A model generated the notes under the pieces. That model saw only the letters and a program-made list of their open reading frames with translations. It made no database searches and had not been told where the DNA came from. The position numbers and the translations under genes were made by a program. This document shows positions 43,338 to 51,791 of a stretch of 64,000 nt of DNA, in pieces; the stretch's first letter is position 1; every line of letters starts with the position of its first letter. This stretch comes from Tindallia californiensis (GTDB taxonomy: Bacteria > Bacillota > Clostridia > Peptostreptococcales > Tindalliaceae), in NCBI RefSeq assembly GCF_900107405.1, contig NZ_FNPV01000001.1, positions 310,001-374,000 on the forward strand, written 5' to 3'.

Positions 43338-44357
43338 TTAAAACTGTTTCAGAAAACGGATGTCATTTTCATATAATAATCGAATGTCGTCAATGCCATA
43401 TTTTTGCATCGCTATCCGATCAATGCCCATTCCAAAAGCCCATCCGCTATATTTTTCTGGGTCGATTCCACAATTTTTCAATACATTTGGGTGAACCATT
43501 CCAGAACCCAGCATTTCAATCCATCCGCTGCCTTTACACATTGGGCAGCCTTTACCCTGGCATTTGAAACAGGTAACATCTACTTCAGCGCTTGGTTCTG
43601 TAAAAGGAAAGTAATGGGGACGAAATTTTGTTCGTGTATGCTCTCCAAAGAGATGTTTTGCAAAAATCTCAAGACTTCCCTTTAAATCACCAAGTGTACT
43701 TTTTTCATCAATCACTAATCCTTCAAGCTGGTTAAACATTGGCGAATGGGTAGCATCAGGTGTATCGTTCCGAAAACATCGCCCAGGGGAAATAACTCGT
43801 ATCGGTGGCTTGTTTTGTTTCATGACTCGAACCTGTACCGGAGATGTTTGTGTTCGTAAAATCGTATTTTCATCTATATAAAAGGTGTCCGAAAAATCTC
43901 TGGAAGGATGATTTAGCGGAGCATTTAACATATCAAAGTTATTACTGACAGTTTCCACTTCAGGCCCTTCCACCACAGTAAAGCCCATTCCAATAAACAC
44001 TTCTTTCAATTCATCCAGCGCCTGCGTTAAAGGGTGTCTTGATCCGCGAACCGGTGGATTTCCAGGCATGGTTACGTCGATTGTTTCTTTCGCCAGTCTT
44101 TCTTCCATGGCCTCCGCATGGATACGTTCTTTCGTCTCGCTAATGGCTTTTTCAAGAGACTCCCGAACTTCATTGGCAATTTGACCAACGACAGGCCTTT
44201 CCTCCTTAGGGAGGCTTCCCATACTTCTCAAAACTTCGGTTAAAGCTCCTTTTTTACCTAAGTACTTTACTCGAATTTCTTCTACTTCTTTTGCTTCTTT
44301 TACCTTTTCTAAAACTTGTGCAGCCTCTTGCTGAAGTTGTTCCAGTTTTTCTTTCAT
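43338..44357 (-). CDS. pheS: Phenylalanyl-tRNA synthetase alpha subunit
   Basis: The 339-residue class II catalytic subunit has an N-terminal coiled coil (about 1-90), GSRHPLTQALDELKEVF, motif 2 VISPGRCFRNDTPDATHSP (phenylalanine and ATP pocket) and motif 3 GWAFGMGIDRIAM. ATG 44357 is chosen, behind AAGGAG; the frame is open to 44417 in the T-box terminator region. Expression should be controlled by the leader at 44404-44635. Confidence 0.97.
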   Translation of the reverse strand: MKEKLEQLQQEAAQVLEKVKEAKEVEEIRVKYLGKKGALTEVLRSMGSLPKEERPVVGQIANEVRESLEKAISETKERIHAEAMEERLAKETIDVTMPGNPPVRGSRHPLTQALDELKEVFIGMGFTVVEGPEVETVSNNFDMLNAPLNHPSRDFSDTFYIDENTILRTQTSPVQVRVMKQNKPPIRVISPGRCFRNDTPDATHSPMFNQLEGLVIDEKSTLGDLKGSLEIFAKHLFGEHTRTKFRPHYFPFTEPSAEVDVTCFKCQGKGCPMCKGSGWIEMLGSGMVHPNVLKNCGIDPEKYSGWAFGMGIDRIAMQKYGIDDIRLLYENDIRFLKQF

Positions 44358-44403
44358 GTTGAAATGACTCTCCTTCCTTATTAGAAACTGATCATCAAAA
44401 ACC

Positions 44404-44635
44404 AAAAAAACTTTCATCCATCAAGGGACGAAAGCTGCTCCGCGGTACCACCCTAATAGCATCATTTTAATCTATGCCACTTAAAGATGATAACGGGTTC
44501 TTCCCGCCGAGTGCCTACTATTGATTCAACACCGGTGCTCCTGAGTGAACTTCCGTTGTAATTCTTCCAGGTGCTCACAGCCTAGGCAACCTTTCTCTGC
44601 AGGAAGAAATCTTCAACATACTTTCTCAATCATCG
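44404..44635 (-). promoter_or_regulatory. T-box leader of pheST, specifier TTC
   Basis: The minus strand has the T-box core GGGTGGTACCGCGG (44453-44440). The terminator stem CTTTCGTCC/GGATGAAAG (44434-44411) is followed by seven Ts. Stem I begins with TTGAGAAAGTATG near 44630 and returns with CTCA; the specifier strand is GAA-G-TTC-A with TTC (Phe) at 44549-44547. UGGU fits the A discriminator of tRNA-Phe. Uncharged tRNA-Phe should favour the antiterminator. Confidence 0.95.
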
Positions 44636-44672
44636 CTTTATATGTCATTTCTAAATCTATAAATTTCTCAAC

Positions 44673-44701
44673 ATTATAGCATAGTTTTTGTTTTTCGACA
44701 A
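44673..44701 (-). promoter_or_regulatory. Promoter of pheST inside the end of the SpoU methylase gene
   Basis: On the minus strand TTGTCG (44701-44696), 17-base spacer, TATAAT (44678-44673). The -10 overlaps the TAA stop of the upstream gene. Confidence 0.75.
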
Positions 44702-45492
44702 GAAGAGGACAGATGAAACATTAAAATACTGCCCGCTATTGCCGCATTAACCGATTGCGTTTTTCCAAGCATTGGAATTGTAACCGTCTGATGAACTTCT
44801 GTTAATATGTCAGGACAAATTCCTTTTGATTCGTTACCAATAATCAAAGCTATTGGTGCTCGACATTCTACCTGGGTATAGGATATTCCATTCGTCAATG
44901 CCGCTCCCAAAATATGATATTCCTTTGCCTCCATGATGCTTAGTATTTCTCCAAATGATGAGGTTTCCACTACTGGTAAAAAAAGCATCGCACCGGTGGC
45001 TGACCGAATACATTTTGAACTATATGGATCAGTGCAGCCTGGCATAAGAATAACCGCATCAAAACCAGCTGCGTCGGCTGATCGTATTAACGTCCCCATA
45101 TTTCCCGGATCTTGGATGGCATCAAGGATCAACACATAAGAACTGTTCTCTAAAACCTGCTTTACTTCATGCACCGGCATGGATACAATGGCAACAATGC
45201 CTTGCGGAGTCGATGTGTCCGCAATTTTTTTCATTACAGGTTCTGTCACGTGAAACGCGCTAATCTTTTCATCTTCTAACTCTTGGATCAAGCTTTTCCC
45301 ATCCGGTGAAGACTTTATTTTTTCGTCATAAAAAACACATTCGATCGATGAAGTGCTTTTCAAGGCATCTTTAATACCATGTGCTCCTTCCAGCAAAAAC
45401 TGTTGACTTTTTTTTCTATGCTTTCTCAAATGAAGCGTCGTAGCTTTTTTTACCATTATATTCGAAGTGCTTTCAATTGTTTTCTCTTTCAT
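44674..45492 (-). CDS. SpoU/TrmH-family RNA 2'-O-methyltransferase (YsgA-like)
   Basis: The 272-residue enzyme is a SPOUT methyltransferase. The N-terminal substrate-binding part (LRKHRKKSQQFLLEGAHGIK) precedes the knotted SAM domain: LILDAIQDPGNMGTLIRSAD (motif 1), KCIRSATGAMLFLPVV (motif 2) and IGNESKGI, then IPMLGKTQSVNAAIAGSI (motif 3). It should methylate a ribose in 23S rRNA or a tRNA; the position is unknown. ATG 45492 follows AAGGA; the frame is open to 45558. Its place between rplT and pheS matches ysgA of Bacillus. Confidence 0.93.
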   Translation of the reverse strand: MKEKTIESTSNIMVKKATTLHLRKHRKKSQQFLLEGAHGIKDALKSTSSIECVFYDEKIKSSPDGKSLIQELEDEKISAFHVTEPVMKKIADTSTPQGIVAIVSMPVHEVKQVLENSSYVLILDAIQDPGNMGTLIRSADAAGFDAVILMPGCTDPYSSKCIRSATGAMLFLPVVETSSFGEILSIMEAKEYHILGAALTNGISYTQVECRAPIALIIGNESKGICPDILTEVHQTVTIPMLGKTQSVNAAIAGSILMFHLSSSCRKTKTML

Positions 45493-45529
45493 CAGCAACA
45501 TCCTTGTGATTTTAATAAAAAATGAATAT

Positions 45530-45570
45530 AAAACAAAGCCCAAAGGGTATCGATCCACTTTGGGTTTTTA
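45530..45570 (-). terminator. Terminator after rplT
   Basis: On the minus strand CCCAAAG (45564-45558) pairs with CTTTGGG (45545-45539), followed by CTTTGTTTTA. It lies 3 bases after the rplT stop. Confidence 0.75.
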
Positions 45571-45573
45571 TAA

Positions 45574-45933
45574 TTAAGCGTTTAACTTTTCTTTTGATAA
45601 TTCTACCAGTTGCGCAAAGCCATTTTTGTCATGAACGGCCATTTCAGAAAGCATTTTACGATTCATTTCTATGCCTGCCAGTTTAAGACCATTCATAAAA
45701 CGAGAATAGGACATGCCGTTCACTCTAGCCGCCGCATTAATTCTTGTAATCCACAACTTTCTAAAGTCTCGCTTTTTAAGTTTTCTACCTTTATATGCAT
45801 GGCTTAATGCTTTAATAACCGTTGCATTTGCTGTTTTAAACAACTTGCTTCTGGCTCCACGATACCCTTTTGCTAATTTCAATATTTTTTTATGTTTTTT
45901 CTTGGCGTTTACCGCCTTTTTTACTCTGGCCAT
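45574..45933 (-). CDS. rplT: 50S ribosomal protein L20
   Basis: The 119-residue basic protein matches L20 over its full length: a long N-terminal helix ([20 protein letters not shown]), [11 protein letters not shown], and a globular C-terminus ([20 protein letters not shown]). It nucleates 50S assembly and, in Firmicutes, represses its own operon by binding the infC leader. It lies 26 bases after rpmI. Confidence 0.98.
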   Translation of the reverse strand: MARVKKAVNAKKKHKKILKLAKGYRGARSKLFKTANATVIKALSHAYKGRKLKKRDFRKLWITRINAAARVNGMSYSRFMNGLKLAGIEMNRKMLSEMAVHDKNGFAQLVELSKEKLNA

Positions 45934-45959
45934 GATTTTTTTCCTCCTTAGCTAATCTT

Positions 45960-46148
45960 TTAGATCATTTCTCTGATTTTTTTCAATTCACCTTTAAACA
46001 CAGTTGCTGATTTTCTTAATTTTCTTTTACGCTTTGCCGATTTTTTTGTCAAAATATGACTTTTAAATGCTTTTGCTCGTTTCAGTAATCCTGATTTTGT
46101 TTTTTTGAACCGCTTAGCAGCGCCTCGATGACTTTTCATTTTTGGCAT
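45960..46148 (-). CDS. rpmI: 50S ribosomal protein L35
   Basis: The 62-residue basic protein is full-length L35 ([20 protein letters not shown], then [17 protein letters not shown]). It lies between infC and rplT, the standard order. AGGAGG precedes the ATG. Confidence 0.98.
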   Translation of the reverse strand: MPKMKSHRGAAKRFKKTKSGLLKRAKAFKSHILTKKSAKRKRKLRKSATVFKGELKKIREMI

Positions 46149-46178
46149 AACATTTCCTCCTTAAATAAGTAATACTCT

Positions 46179-46694
46179 CTATTGAGCCTTAGGGACAAGA
46201 AACATAATTAATTGTCGCCCTTCCATTTTTGCTGCTTTTTCAACAACCGTATGCTCTGCCATCATTTCCTTAAATTCGTCCATTACTTTACGACCCAGTC
46301 CTATATTGCTTAACTGACGCCCTCTAAACCGTAACGTAACTTTGACTTTGTCTCCATTTTTAATGAATTTAATGGCTTGATTTGCTTTCACCTGCATATC
46401 ATGTTCTTCGATATTGGGACTTAACCGAATTTCCTTAATGTTGATTATTTTTTGGTTTTTCTTTGCTTCTTTTTCTTTTTTTGCCTGTTCATACTTGTAC
46501 TTACCATAGTCCATAATCCGGCATACTGGCGGTTTTGCTTGGGGCGCTACTTTTACCAGGTCTAAACTTTTGTCGTCCGCCATTTTTTGTGCTTCTTTCG
46601 TTGAAACTATTCCCATCTGTTCGCCTTCTGAATCAATCAGCCTTACTTCTTTTTCTCTGATTTCCTCATTGATTTGAAGTTCTTTAATCGTAAT
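46179..46694 (-). CDS. infC: Translation initiation factor IF-3, with non-ATG (ATT) start
   Basis: IF-3 proofreads start-codon choice on the 30S subunit. The first in-frame ATG gives only 145 residues and drops the start of the N-terminal domain. Homology continues upstream (KELQINEEIREKEVRLIDSE) to GGGAGGTGCC followed by ATT-ACG-ATT. No ATG, GTG or TTG lies in this stretch, so an ATT at 46694 (4 bases after GGAGG) or 46688 (10 bases) is the start; the first gives 171 residues, the family length. A rare AUU start is a conserved autoregulatory device of infC. Confidence 0.93.
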   Translation of the reverse strand: MTIKELQINEEIREKEVRLIDSEGEQMGIVSTKEAQKMADDKSLDLVKVAPQAKPPVCRIMDYGKYKYEQAKKEKEAKKNQKIINIKEIRLSPNIEEHDMQVKANQAIKFIKNGDKVKVTLRFRGRQLSNIGLGRKVMDEFKEMMAEHTVVEKAAKMEGRQLIMFLVPKAQ

Positions 46695-46756
46695 GGCACC
46701 TCCCTGAATACTTTGTGGATAACAGAATTAGAACGAATCACGCATGACCTGTTTTT

Positions 46757-46880
46757 ATGACATGTAAAAGCGGATGGTGAACACCATCCGCTTCATAGAC
46801 ATCAACACATTATACCCCGAAATATAAACCACTTTCGCAGTCATGTCATCTATTGACCCTGTCGAGCTTTGCTGCAGGGT
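46757..46880 (-). promoter_or_regulatory. Candidate L20-type ribosomal protein leader of infC-rpmI-rplT
   Basis: Three pairings are visible in the minus-strand leader: ACCCTG/CAGGGT (46880-46875 with 46861-46856); ATGACATG (46849-46842) with CATGTCAT (46764-46757), which encloses a hairpin; and that hairpin itself, GCGGATGGTG/CACCATCCGC (46791-46770), followed by TTTT. Long-range pairing around a terminator-like stem is how L20 leaders act in Firmicutes. L20 binding is inferred. Confidence 0.65.
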
Positions 46881-46916
46881 GAGAAACGGATCGTTCTACT
46901 TTGTTTATAGACTAGA

Positions 46917-46945
46917 ATTGTACCATTTCTCTATACATAAGTCAA
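46917..46945 (-). promoter_or_regulatory. Promoter of infC-rpmI-rplT
   Basis: On the minus strand TTGACT (46945-46940), 17-base spacer, TACAAT (46922-46917). It starts 20 bases after the thrS stop, so the ribosomal genes can be expressed apart from thrS. Confidence 0.88.
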
Positions 46946-46964
46946 GTACTTTATCAACAGATAT

Positions 46965-48896
46965 TTAATCTTCTAATTCTATTCTTAAATCTTTTGTTTT
47001 TATTTTTTCTTTTATCTGGTTCAAGAAATGATCCGGCTTCATCGCACCAATTTCTCCACCATCTCTGATTCTAAGATTTAACGTTTCGTTCTCCAGTTCT
47101 CTATCCCCAATAATAAGCATATAAGGCACTTTTTGAAGTTGTGCTTCCCGTACTTTGTAACCTATCTTCTCGTTACGATCATCCAGTTCAACACGAATGC
47201 CTTCACTTAGCAGCTGGTCACGCAACTTTTTAGCATATTCCATCTGGTTATCAGAAATAGGCATAATGCGAGCTTGCACCGGCGATAACCAAAGTGGAAA
47301 TTTGCCAGCAAAATGCTCTATTAAAATACCTATAAAGCGTTCAATACTTCCAAAAATAACTCGATGAATCATGATAGGCCGATGTTTTTCTCCATCAGAA
47401 CCAATATAATTAAGGTCAAAACGTTGTGGCATCTGAAAGTCCAGTTGGATTGTTCCACATTGCCACGTCCTACCTAAACAGTCCTCCAAGTGAAAGTCAA
47501 TTTTAGGACCATAAAAAGCACCGTCACCTTCGTTAATTTTATATCCTAACTCACGTTCCTCCAATGCTTCTTTCAAAGCATCAATGGCCATATTCCATTC
47601 TTCTTCGGTTCCCATCGATTTTTCTGGCCGTGTTGATAGCTCCACATGAAACTTAAAGCCAAACATATTATATACATGATCGACAAAATCAATCACACCA
47701 ATGATTTCATCTTTAATCTGTTCTGGTAGCATGAAAATATGAGCATCATCCTGTGTAAAACATCGAACCCTCATCAATCCATGCAAAACCCCTGACATTT
47801 CATGACGATGAACCAGTCCCAGTTCACCCATTCGGATAGGAAAGTCTCTATAGCTATACATTTTTCTTTTGTATACTAATACAGCTCCCGGGCAATTCAT
47901 TGGTTTAACGGCATAATCCATCTCATCGATTTTAGTAAAATACATATTTTCCTGATAGTGCTCCCAATGGCCTGACTGATGCCATAAATCTTCATTAAGA
48001 ATAATTGGTGTTCTTATCTCATCGTAACCACGCTGTACATGAGCGTGTCTCCAGAAGTTTTCTAATTCATTACGAATGACCATTCCTTTTGGGTGGAAAA
48101 AGGGAAATCCCGGTCCTTCTTCTAACAAACTGAAGAGATCCATTTCTTTTCCAATTTTTCGATGATCTCTTTTTTTTGCTTCTTCTATTTTTTCCAGATA
48201 CTCTGTTAACTCTTTTTTCTTTTCAAAAGCTGTTCCATAAATTCGTTGAAGCATTTTGTTTTTTTCACTGCCTCGCCAGTAGGCACCTGCAACGCTTAAT
48301 AGTTTAATCGCCTTCACTCGCCCTGTTGATAATACATGTGGTCCTGCGCAAAGATCTGAGAATTCACCTTGCTTATAAAAAGAGATAATTTCATCCTCTG
48401 GAAGTTCTTCGATTAGTTCAACCTTATATGCCTCGCCTGCTTTTTTTACATATTCTATCGCTTCATCTCTTGGTAGTTCAAAACGTTCAACGGGCAAGTC
48501 TTCCTTTACAATTTTCTGCATTTCTTTTTCAATTTTTTCTAAGTCTTCAGGACCAAAGGTGTGCTCTGTATCAAAATCGTAGTAAAAACCATCTTTGATC
48601 GCAGGGCCTATGGCAAGCTTTGTTTCTGGGTACAATCTTTTTACAGCCTGTGCCAAAATATGGGATCCTGTATGTCTCAAAAAGATTTTTCCATTTTCTT
48701 CTTCAAATTTCAAAAGATTCAGTTCAACATCTTCTTCCAGTTGATATTGATAATCCACCGGCTCGCCGTTTATTTCTCCACCTATAGCCGCTTTTGCAAG
48801 ACCTTTACTAATGCTCTCTGCTACTTCTATCACCTTTACTCCTTTAGGATATTCTTTAACCGTTCCGTCTTTCAACGTTACTTTTATTGTTTCCAT
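46965..48896 (-). CDS. thrS: Threonyl-tRNA synthetase
   Basis: The 643-residue class II synthetase has a TGS domain (about 1-63), the editing domain with HTGSHILAQAVKRLYP (HxxxH) and a later Cys-x3-His (CAGPH), the catalytic core (FHPKGMVIRNEL, MNCPGAVLVYK, RCFTQDDAHIF), and the C-terminal anticodon-binding domain (RVELDDRNEKIGYKVREAQ). It is a full-length enzyme. A threonine T-box lies upstream. Confidence 0.98.
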   Translation of the reverse strand: METIKVTLKDGTVKEYPKGVKVIEVAESISKGLAKAAIGGEINGEPVDYQYQLEEDVELNLLKFEEENGKIFLRHTGSHILAQAVKRLYPETKLAIGPAIKDGFYYDFDTEHTFGPEDLEKIEKEMQKIVKEDLPVERFELPRDEAIEYVKKAGEAYKVELIEELPEDEIISFYKQGEFSDLCAGPHVLSTGRVKAIKLLSVAGAYWRGSEKNKMLQRIYGTAFEKKKELTEYLEKIEEAKKRDHRKIGKEMDLFSLLEEGPGFPFFHPKGMVIRNELENFWRHAHVQRGYDEIRTPIILNEDLWHQSGHWEHYQENMYFTKIDEMDYAVKPMNCPGAVLVYKRKMYSYRDFPIRMGELGLVHRHEMSGVLHGLMRVRCFTQDDAHIFMLPEQIKDEIIGVIDFVDHVYNMFGFKFHVELSTRPEKSMGTEEEWNMAIDALKEALEERELGYKINEGDGAFYGPKIDFHLEDCLGRTWQCGTIQLDFQMPQRFDLNYIGSDGEKHRPIMIHRVIFGSIERFIGILIEHFAGKFPLWLSPVQARIMPISDNQMEYAKKLRDQLLSEGIRVELDDRNEKIGYKVREAQLQKVPYMLIIGDRELENETLNLRIRDGGEIGAMKPDHFLNQIKEKIKTKDLRIELED

Positions 48897-48933
48897 GCTT
48901 ATCCTCCTATCTGATTTCCTTTTATCAAAAACT

Positions 48934-49150
48934 CAAAAAATCCTTTCCCCTAAAACATCAGGGCGAAAAGGATTCCGCGGTTCCACCTGATTGAAGCATT
49001 TTACGCTCCACTCATTATGATGATATCGGGATCACCGGCTTTAAAAGCTACTCGTAAATGGTTTTCAGCAATACTTGCAATAAAATGCTTCCAGCCATGG
49101 CATTTTTTCTCTGGGATGCAGTTCTTTGCTTACTCTTTTTACTTCATCGC
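48934..49150 (-). promoter_or_regulatory. T-box leader of thrS, specifier ACC
   Basis: The minus strand has the core AGGTGGAACCGCGG (to 48975). The terminator stem AATCCTTTTCGCCCT/AGGGGAAAGGATT is followed by a T run ending near 48934. Stem I opens with AAGTAAAAAGAGTAAGC near 49145; its specifier strand is GAA-A-ACC-A with ACC (Thr) at 49062-49060. UGGA in the core pairs with a U discriminator, as expected for tRNA-Thr in Firmicutes. Confidence 0.95.
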
Positions 49151-49173
49151 ATTATCTGTTTTCGTGATAACTT

Positions 49174-49203
49174 ATTATACCGATAATTTTATTGTTTTGT
49201 CAA
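49174..49203 (-). promoter_or_regulatory. Promoter of the thrS transcript
   Basis: On the minus strand TTGACA (49203-49198), 18-base spacer, TATAAT (49179-49174). The -35 box contains the stop codon of the DUF445 gene. Confidence 0.88.
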
Positions 49204-49805
49204 GAAATTAAGGTAATGATCCATGCCTGGAAAAAACCTATCATTACTCCCAACAATCCACCTAACCTTTCAATATGACGCAATTCTTTTTTGGCAACCA
49301 TCAGAATCATTTCTTCCAGTTGTTCCATCGGATACTGATTAATTTTCTCTTCAATAAGATCGGCCAGCTTCAGTTTCTCTGATTGGTCTTCGATCAGGTA
49401 ATCGATCATTTCTGTAATAATTCGATCTCCTTCTTCATTTAATAAATCATTGACAAAAATGCTAATCGGCTTACGCATAGCTCTTCGTAACATTCCAGGA
49501 AGTTTTTCCACAATCATATTGTTCAAGTATATTTTAAGAAAAATTTTCAAATCTTCTCTTTGCTGATTTTCACCAAATGTTTTCAAAATATCTTTCATGG
49601 ATACCAGTTCTTTTTCAATTTGATAGCCAATATTTTTAGCAATTTCACCCTTTCTCCTCGGAATTAAGCCTTGTAACTTAAATCCAAGCAGTGGTACTGA
49701 AATCGCCTTATAGGGCTTAAACAGCAGTCGAATAGCTAATACATTGGTTGTCCAACCAATAAAACCTCCGACTAACATTAATAAAATCCAGTTAGTAAGA
49801 CTCAT
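49200..49805 (-). CDS. DUF445 family membrane protein
   Basis: The 201-residue protein has an N-terminal membrane helix with GGFIGWTTNVLAIRLLFKPY and the GLIPRRKGEIAKNIG motif that define DUF445 (YheB-like), a long cytoplasmic helical part and a C-terminal hydrophobic segment (LGGLLGVMIGFFQAWIITLI). The function is unknown. ATG 49805 follows GAGGTGG and overlaps the end of the thioredoxin-like gene by four bases; the frame is open to 49889. The thrS promoter is embedded in its 3' end. Confidence 0.88.
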   Translation of the reverse strand: MSLTNWILLMLVGGFIGWTTNVLAIRLLFKPYKAISVPLLGFKLQGLIPRRKGEIAKNIGYQIEKELVSMKDILKTFGENQQREDLKIFLKIYLNNMIVEKLPGMLRRAMRKPISIFVNDLLNEEGDRIITEMIDYLIEDQSEKLKLADLIEEKINQYPMEQLEEMILMVAKKELRHIERLGGLLGVMIGFFQAWIITLIS

Positions 49806-50119
49806 CTTTCCACCTCGACTTTCAGTCGCATTCCAAGCTCTTTTATATCGATAAATCGTGAAGCTCTGTAGATTTCTTTTCCCTGGCAAAAGAGTATCAG
49901 CGTAGGGACTGCAAAAACCAAATGTTTACCGGATATTTCCGGTATTTCATCCAGATTCACCTCAAAAATGCCTACCTTCGGATCCTTTTCCATTTCTTTT
50001 TCAATTTTTGGTTTCATAGCGTGACAAACATTACAACTGGTCACTCCTATATATAACATGGCTATTCTCTGTTTTTCTATACAGGCTTCCCACATTTTCA
50101 TTGTATTAATTTTTATCAC
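49802..50119 (-). CDS. Thioredoxin-like protein
   Basis: A GTG at 50119, with AAGGG upstream, gives 105 residues; the frame is open to a TTG at 50158 and the true start is uncertain. The fold shows the redox motif CNVC (in GVTSCNVCHAMKP), the cis-proline in FAVPTLILF and a final helix. Standard thioredoxins have CGPC; the CNVC site suggests a specialised reductant or a local partner. It overlaps the DUF445 gene by four bases, so the two may be coupled. Confidence 0.82.
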   Translation of the reverse strand: MIKINTMKMWEACIEKQRIAMLYIGVTSCNVCHAMKPKIEKEMEKDPKVGIFEVNLDEIPEISGKHLVFAVPTLILFCQGKEIYRASRFIDIKELGMRLKVEVER

Positions 50120-50164
50120 GTAATCGATCCCTTCATAAATGACATAAAATTTTTGCAATTTATC

Positions 50165-51739
50165 TTACGCATCAACCATCATATCGCATTCAAAAATAAA
50201 AAGACTTCCTTCCCCTGGTTGGCTAAAGACTTTTATAGAGCCTCCCATAAGATCAGACAATTCTTTGGATATTGATAAGCCAAGCCCCACTCCTCCATAA
50301 GAGCGGGTATGTGAATCTTCCACCTGTTGAAACCGATCAAAAATATCAGCCAATTTATCCGATGGTATTCCTATACCAGTATCTTGTATTTTCCATTGTA
50401 GTCGCAGAGTCGAAGAGTTAACCCTTTCTTTTACAGTAACGGAAAGATGAACCGAACCTTCATTTGTAAATTTCACTGCATTTCCGGTTAGGTTGTTTAC
50501 TATTTGCTTCAGTTTGTAATAATCGCCTCTAAGGCTTGTAGGAACTGTATCATCGACTTCCATTGTTATAGACACACCTTTATGAATTGCCGTAACCTTA
50601 TATAATTCCACTACCTCTTCTAGAAGCTCCGATGAAACAAATGTCATTTCTTCTATAAACGGCTGTTTCTTACCCAAATTAGTATAGTCTAAAATCTCCT
50701 GCACTACATGAGCTAAGGATTGGCATGCTTTCACAGAAAGCTCCAGGTATTCTTCCTGCTCTTTGTCAAGCTCGGTTTCCAGAAGTAGTTGCGTCATGCC
50801 CATTAAGCCATTAATTGGTGTCCGAAGTTCATGGCTCATATTTGCAAGAAATTGAGATTTAGCTGCATTGACTGTTTCGACGGCTTCTTTAGCCAACACT
50901 AATTGTTCATTGATTTTTTGAAGTCTTTCTTCTGATTCTTTTTGTTTTGTAATATCACGCATATATTGAACAACAGCTACCACTTTTCTTTCATCATCAA
51001 GTATGGGATAGGCATATTGTTCTATCACTTTTATGTCATTGGGATCCATCTTGTGAGTAACCTCATTCATTTCAAGTTTTCTAGAGTTCATCGCTTTTAC
51101 TGCTGAACATTTATCGCACCCAGAATATGCATTGCAAAAAACATGGTAGCATTTCTTTCCTTCCAAAGGTGTATTTCTTGAGTACCATTTTTTAATGGTT
51201 TCATTTGTGCGAATGATGTTTAAGTCCATATCCAAAACACTAATTCCATCCTGAATTGCATCAATAATCGATTGAAGAAATAACTCTCGTTCACGAATTT
51301 GTTCTCGAACAACGACCCATTCTGTAACCACTTCCGTATAGATGACAATTCCTCCAATGTCACCATTTTTTTTATACCATGGACGACATTCCCAGTTTGT
51401 ATAATCTATCTTACCGTTTTTGCGTATATATTTATTTTCATGACCAGTTATTACTTCGCCAGATAAGGCTTTCTGATGAACCGCTCGCCATTTCTCCGGA
51501 ATGTCCGGAAACACTTCATAGTGATGACGACCAATCACTTCTTTTTCTTCTACGCCATAGTCTTTCAAAAAACGATTGCTAACAAACAAATGAATAAGAT
51601 TTTTATCAAAAACAGAAATTGCATTAGGGTCATGACGGATGATTTCCTGCATCATGTGGTTCCACTCATTATTACTCATAAGGCTTTTCTGTTTTTTAAG
51701 TTTCCAGAGGTGATTTTGTTTTATGTTCAATTTCTTCAC
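50165..51739 (-). CDS. PAS-domain sensor histidine kinase without a linked regulator
   Basis: A GTG at 51739, seven bases after AGGAG, gives 524 residues with no membrane segment. Two PAS domains (about 25-130 and 150-265) precede HisKA (NMSHELRTPINGLMGMTQLL, phosphoacceptor His) and HATPase (NNLTGNAVKFTNEG, DTGIGIPSDK, GVGLGLSI). The second PAS holds a cysteine cluster (KKCYHVFCNAYSGCDKCSAV) that could bind a metal or Fe-S centre. The protein ends after the ATPase domain, with no receiver. The neighbouring NarL-type regulator has its own kinase, so the partner is unknown. Confidence 0.88.
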   Translation of the reverse strand: MKKLNIKQNHLWKLKKQKSLMSNNEWNHMMQEIIRHDPNAISVFDKNLIHLFVSNRFLKDYGVEEKEVIGRHHYEVFPDIPEKWRAVHQKALSGEVITGHENKYIRKNGKIDYTNWECRPWYKKNGDIGGIVIYTEVVTEWVVVREQIRERELFLQSIIDAIQDGISVLDMDLNIIRTNETIKKWYSRNTPLEGKKCYHVFCNAYSGCDKCSAVKAMNSRKLEMNEVTHKMDPNDIKVIEQYAYPILDDERKVVAVVQYMRDITKQKESEERLQKINEQLVLAKEAVETVNAAKSQFLANMSHELRTPINGLMGMTQLLLETELDKEQEEYLELSVKACQSLAHVVQEILDYTNLGKKQPFIEEMTFVSSELLEEVVELYKVTAIHKGVSITMEVDDTVPTSLRGDYYKLKQIVNNLTGNAVKFTNEGSVHLSVTVKERVNSSTLRLQWKIQDTGIGIPSDKLADIFDRFQQVEDSHTRSYGGVGLGLSISKELSDLMGGSIKVFSQPGEGSLFIFECDMMVDA

Positions 51740-51791
51740 GTAATCACTCCTCACTACCTTATCATAGGAAAGTAATTTGCTTAGATGAAGA

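Noticed and set aside
46179-46616. infC beginning at the first ATG or other conventional start (145 residues)
   Set aside because: IF-3 homology continues upstream to a strong Shine-Dalgarno with an ATT start; the short form lacks part of the N-terminal domain.
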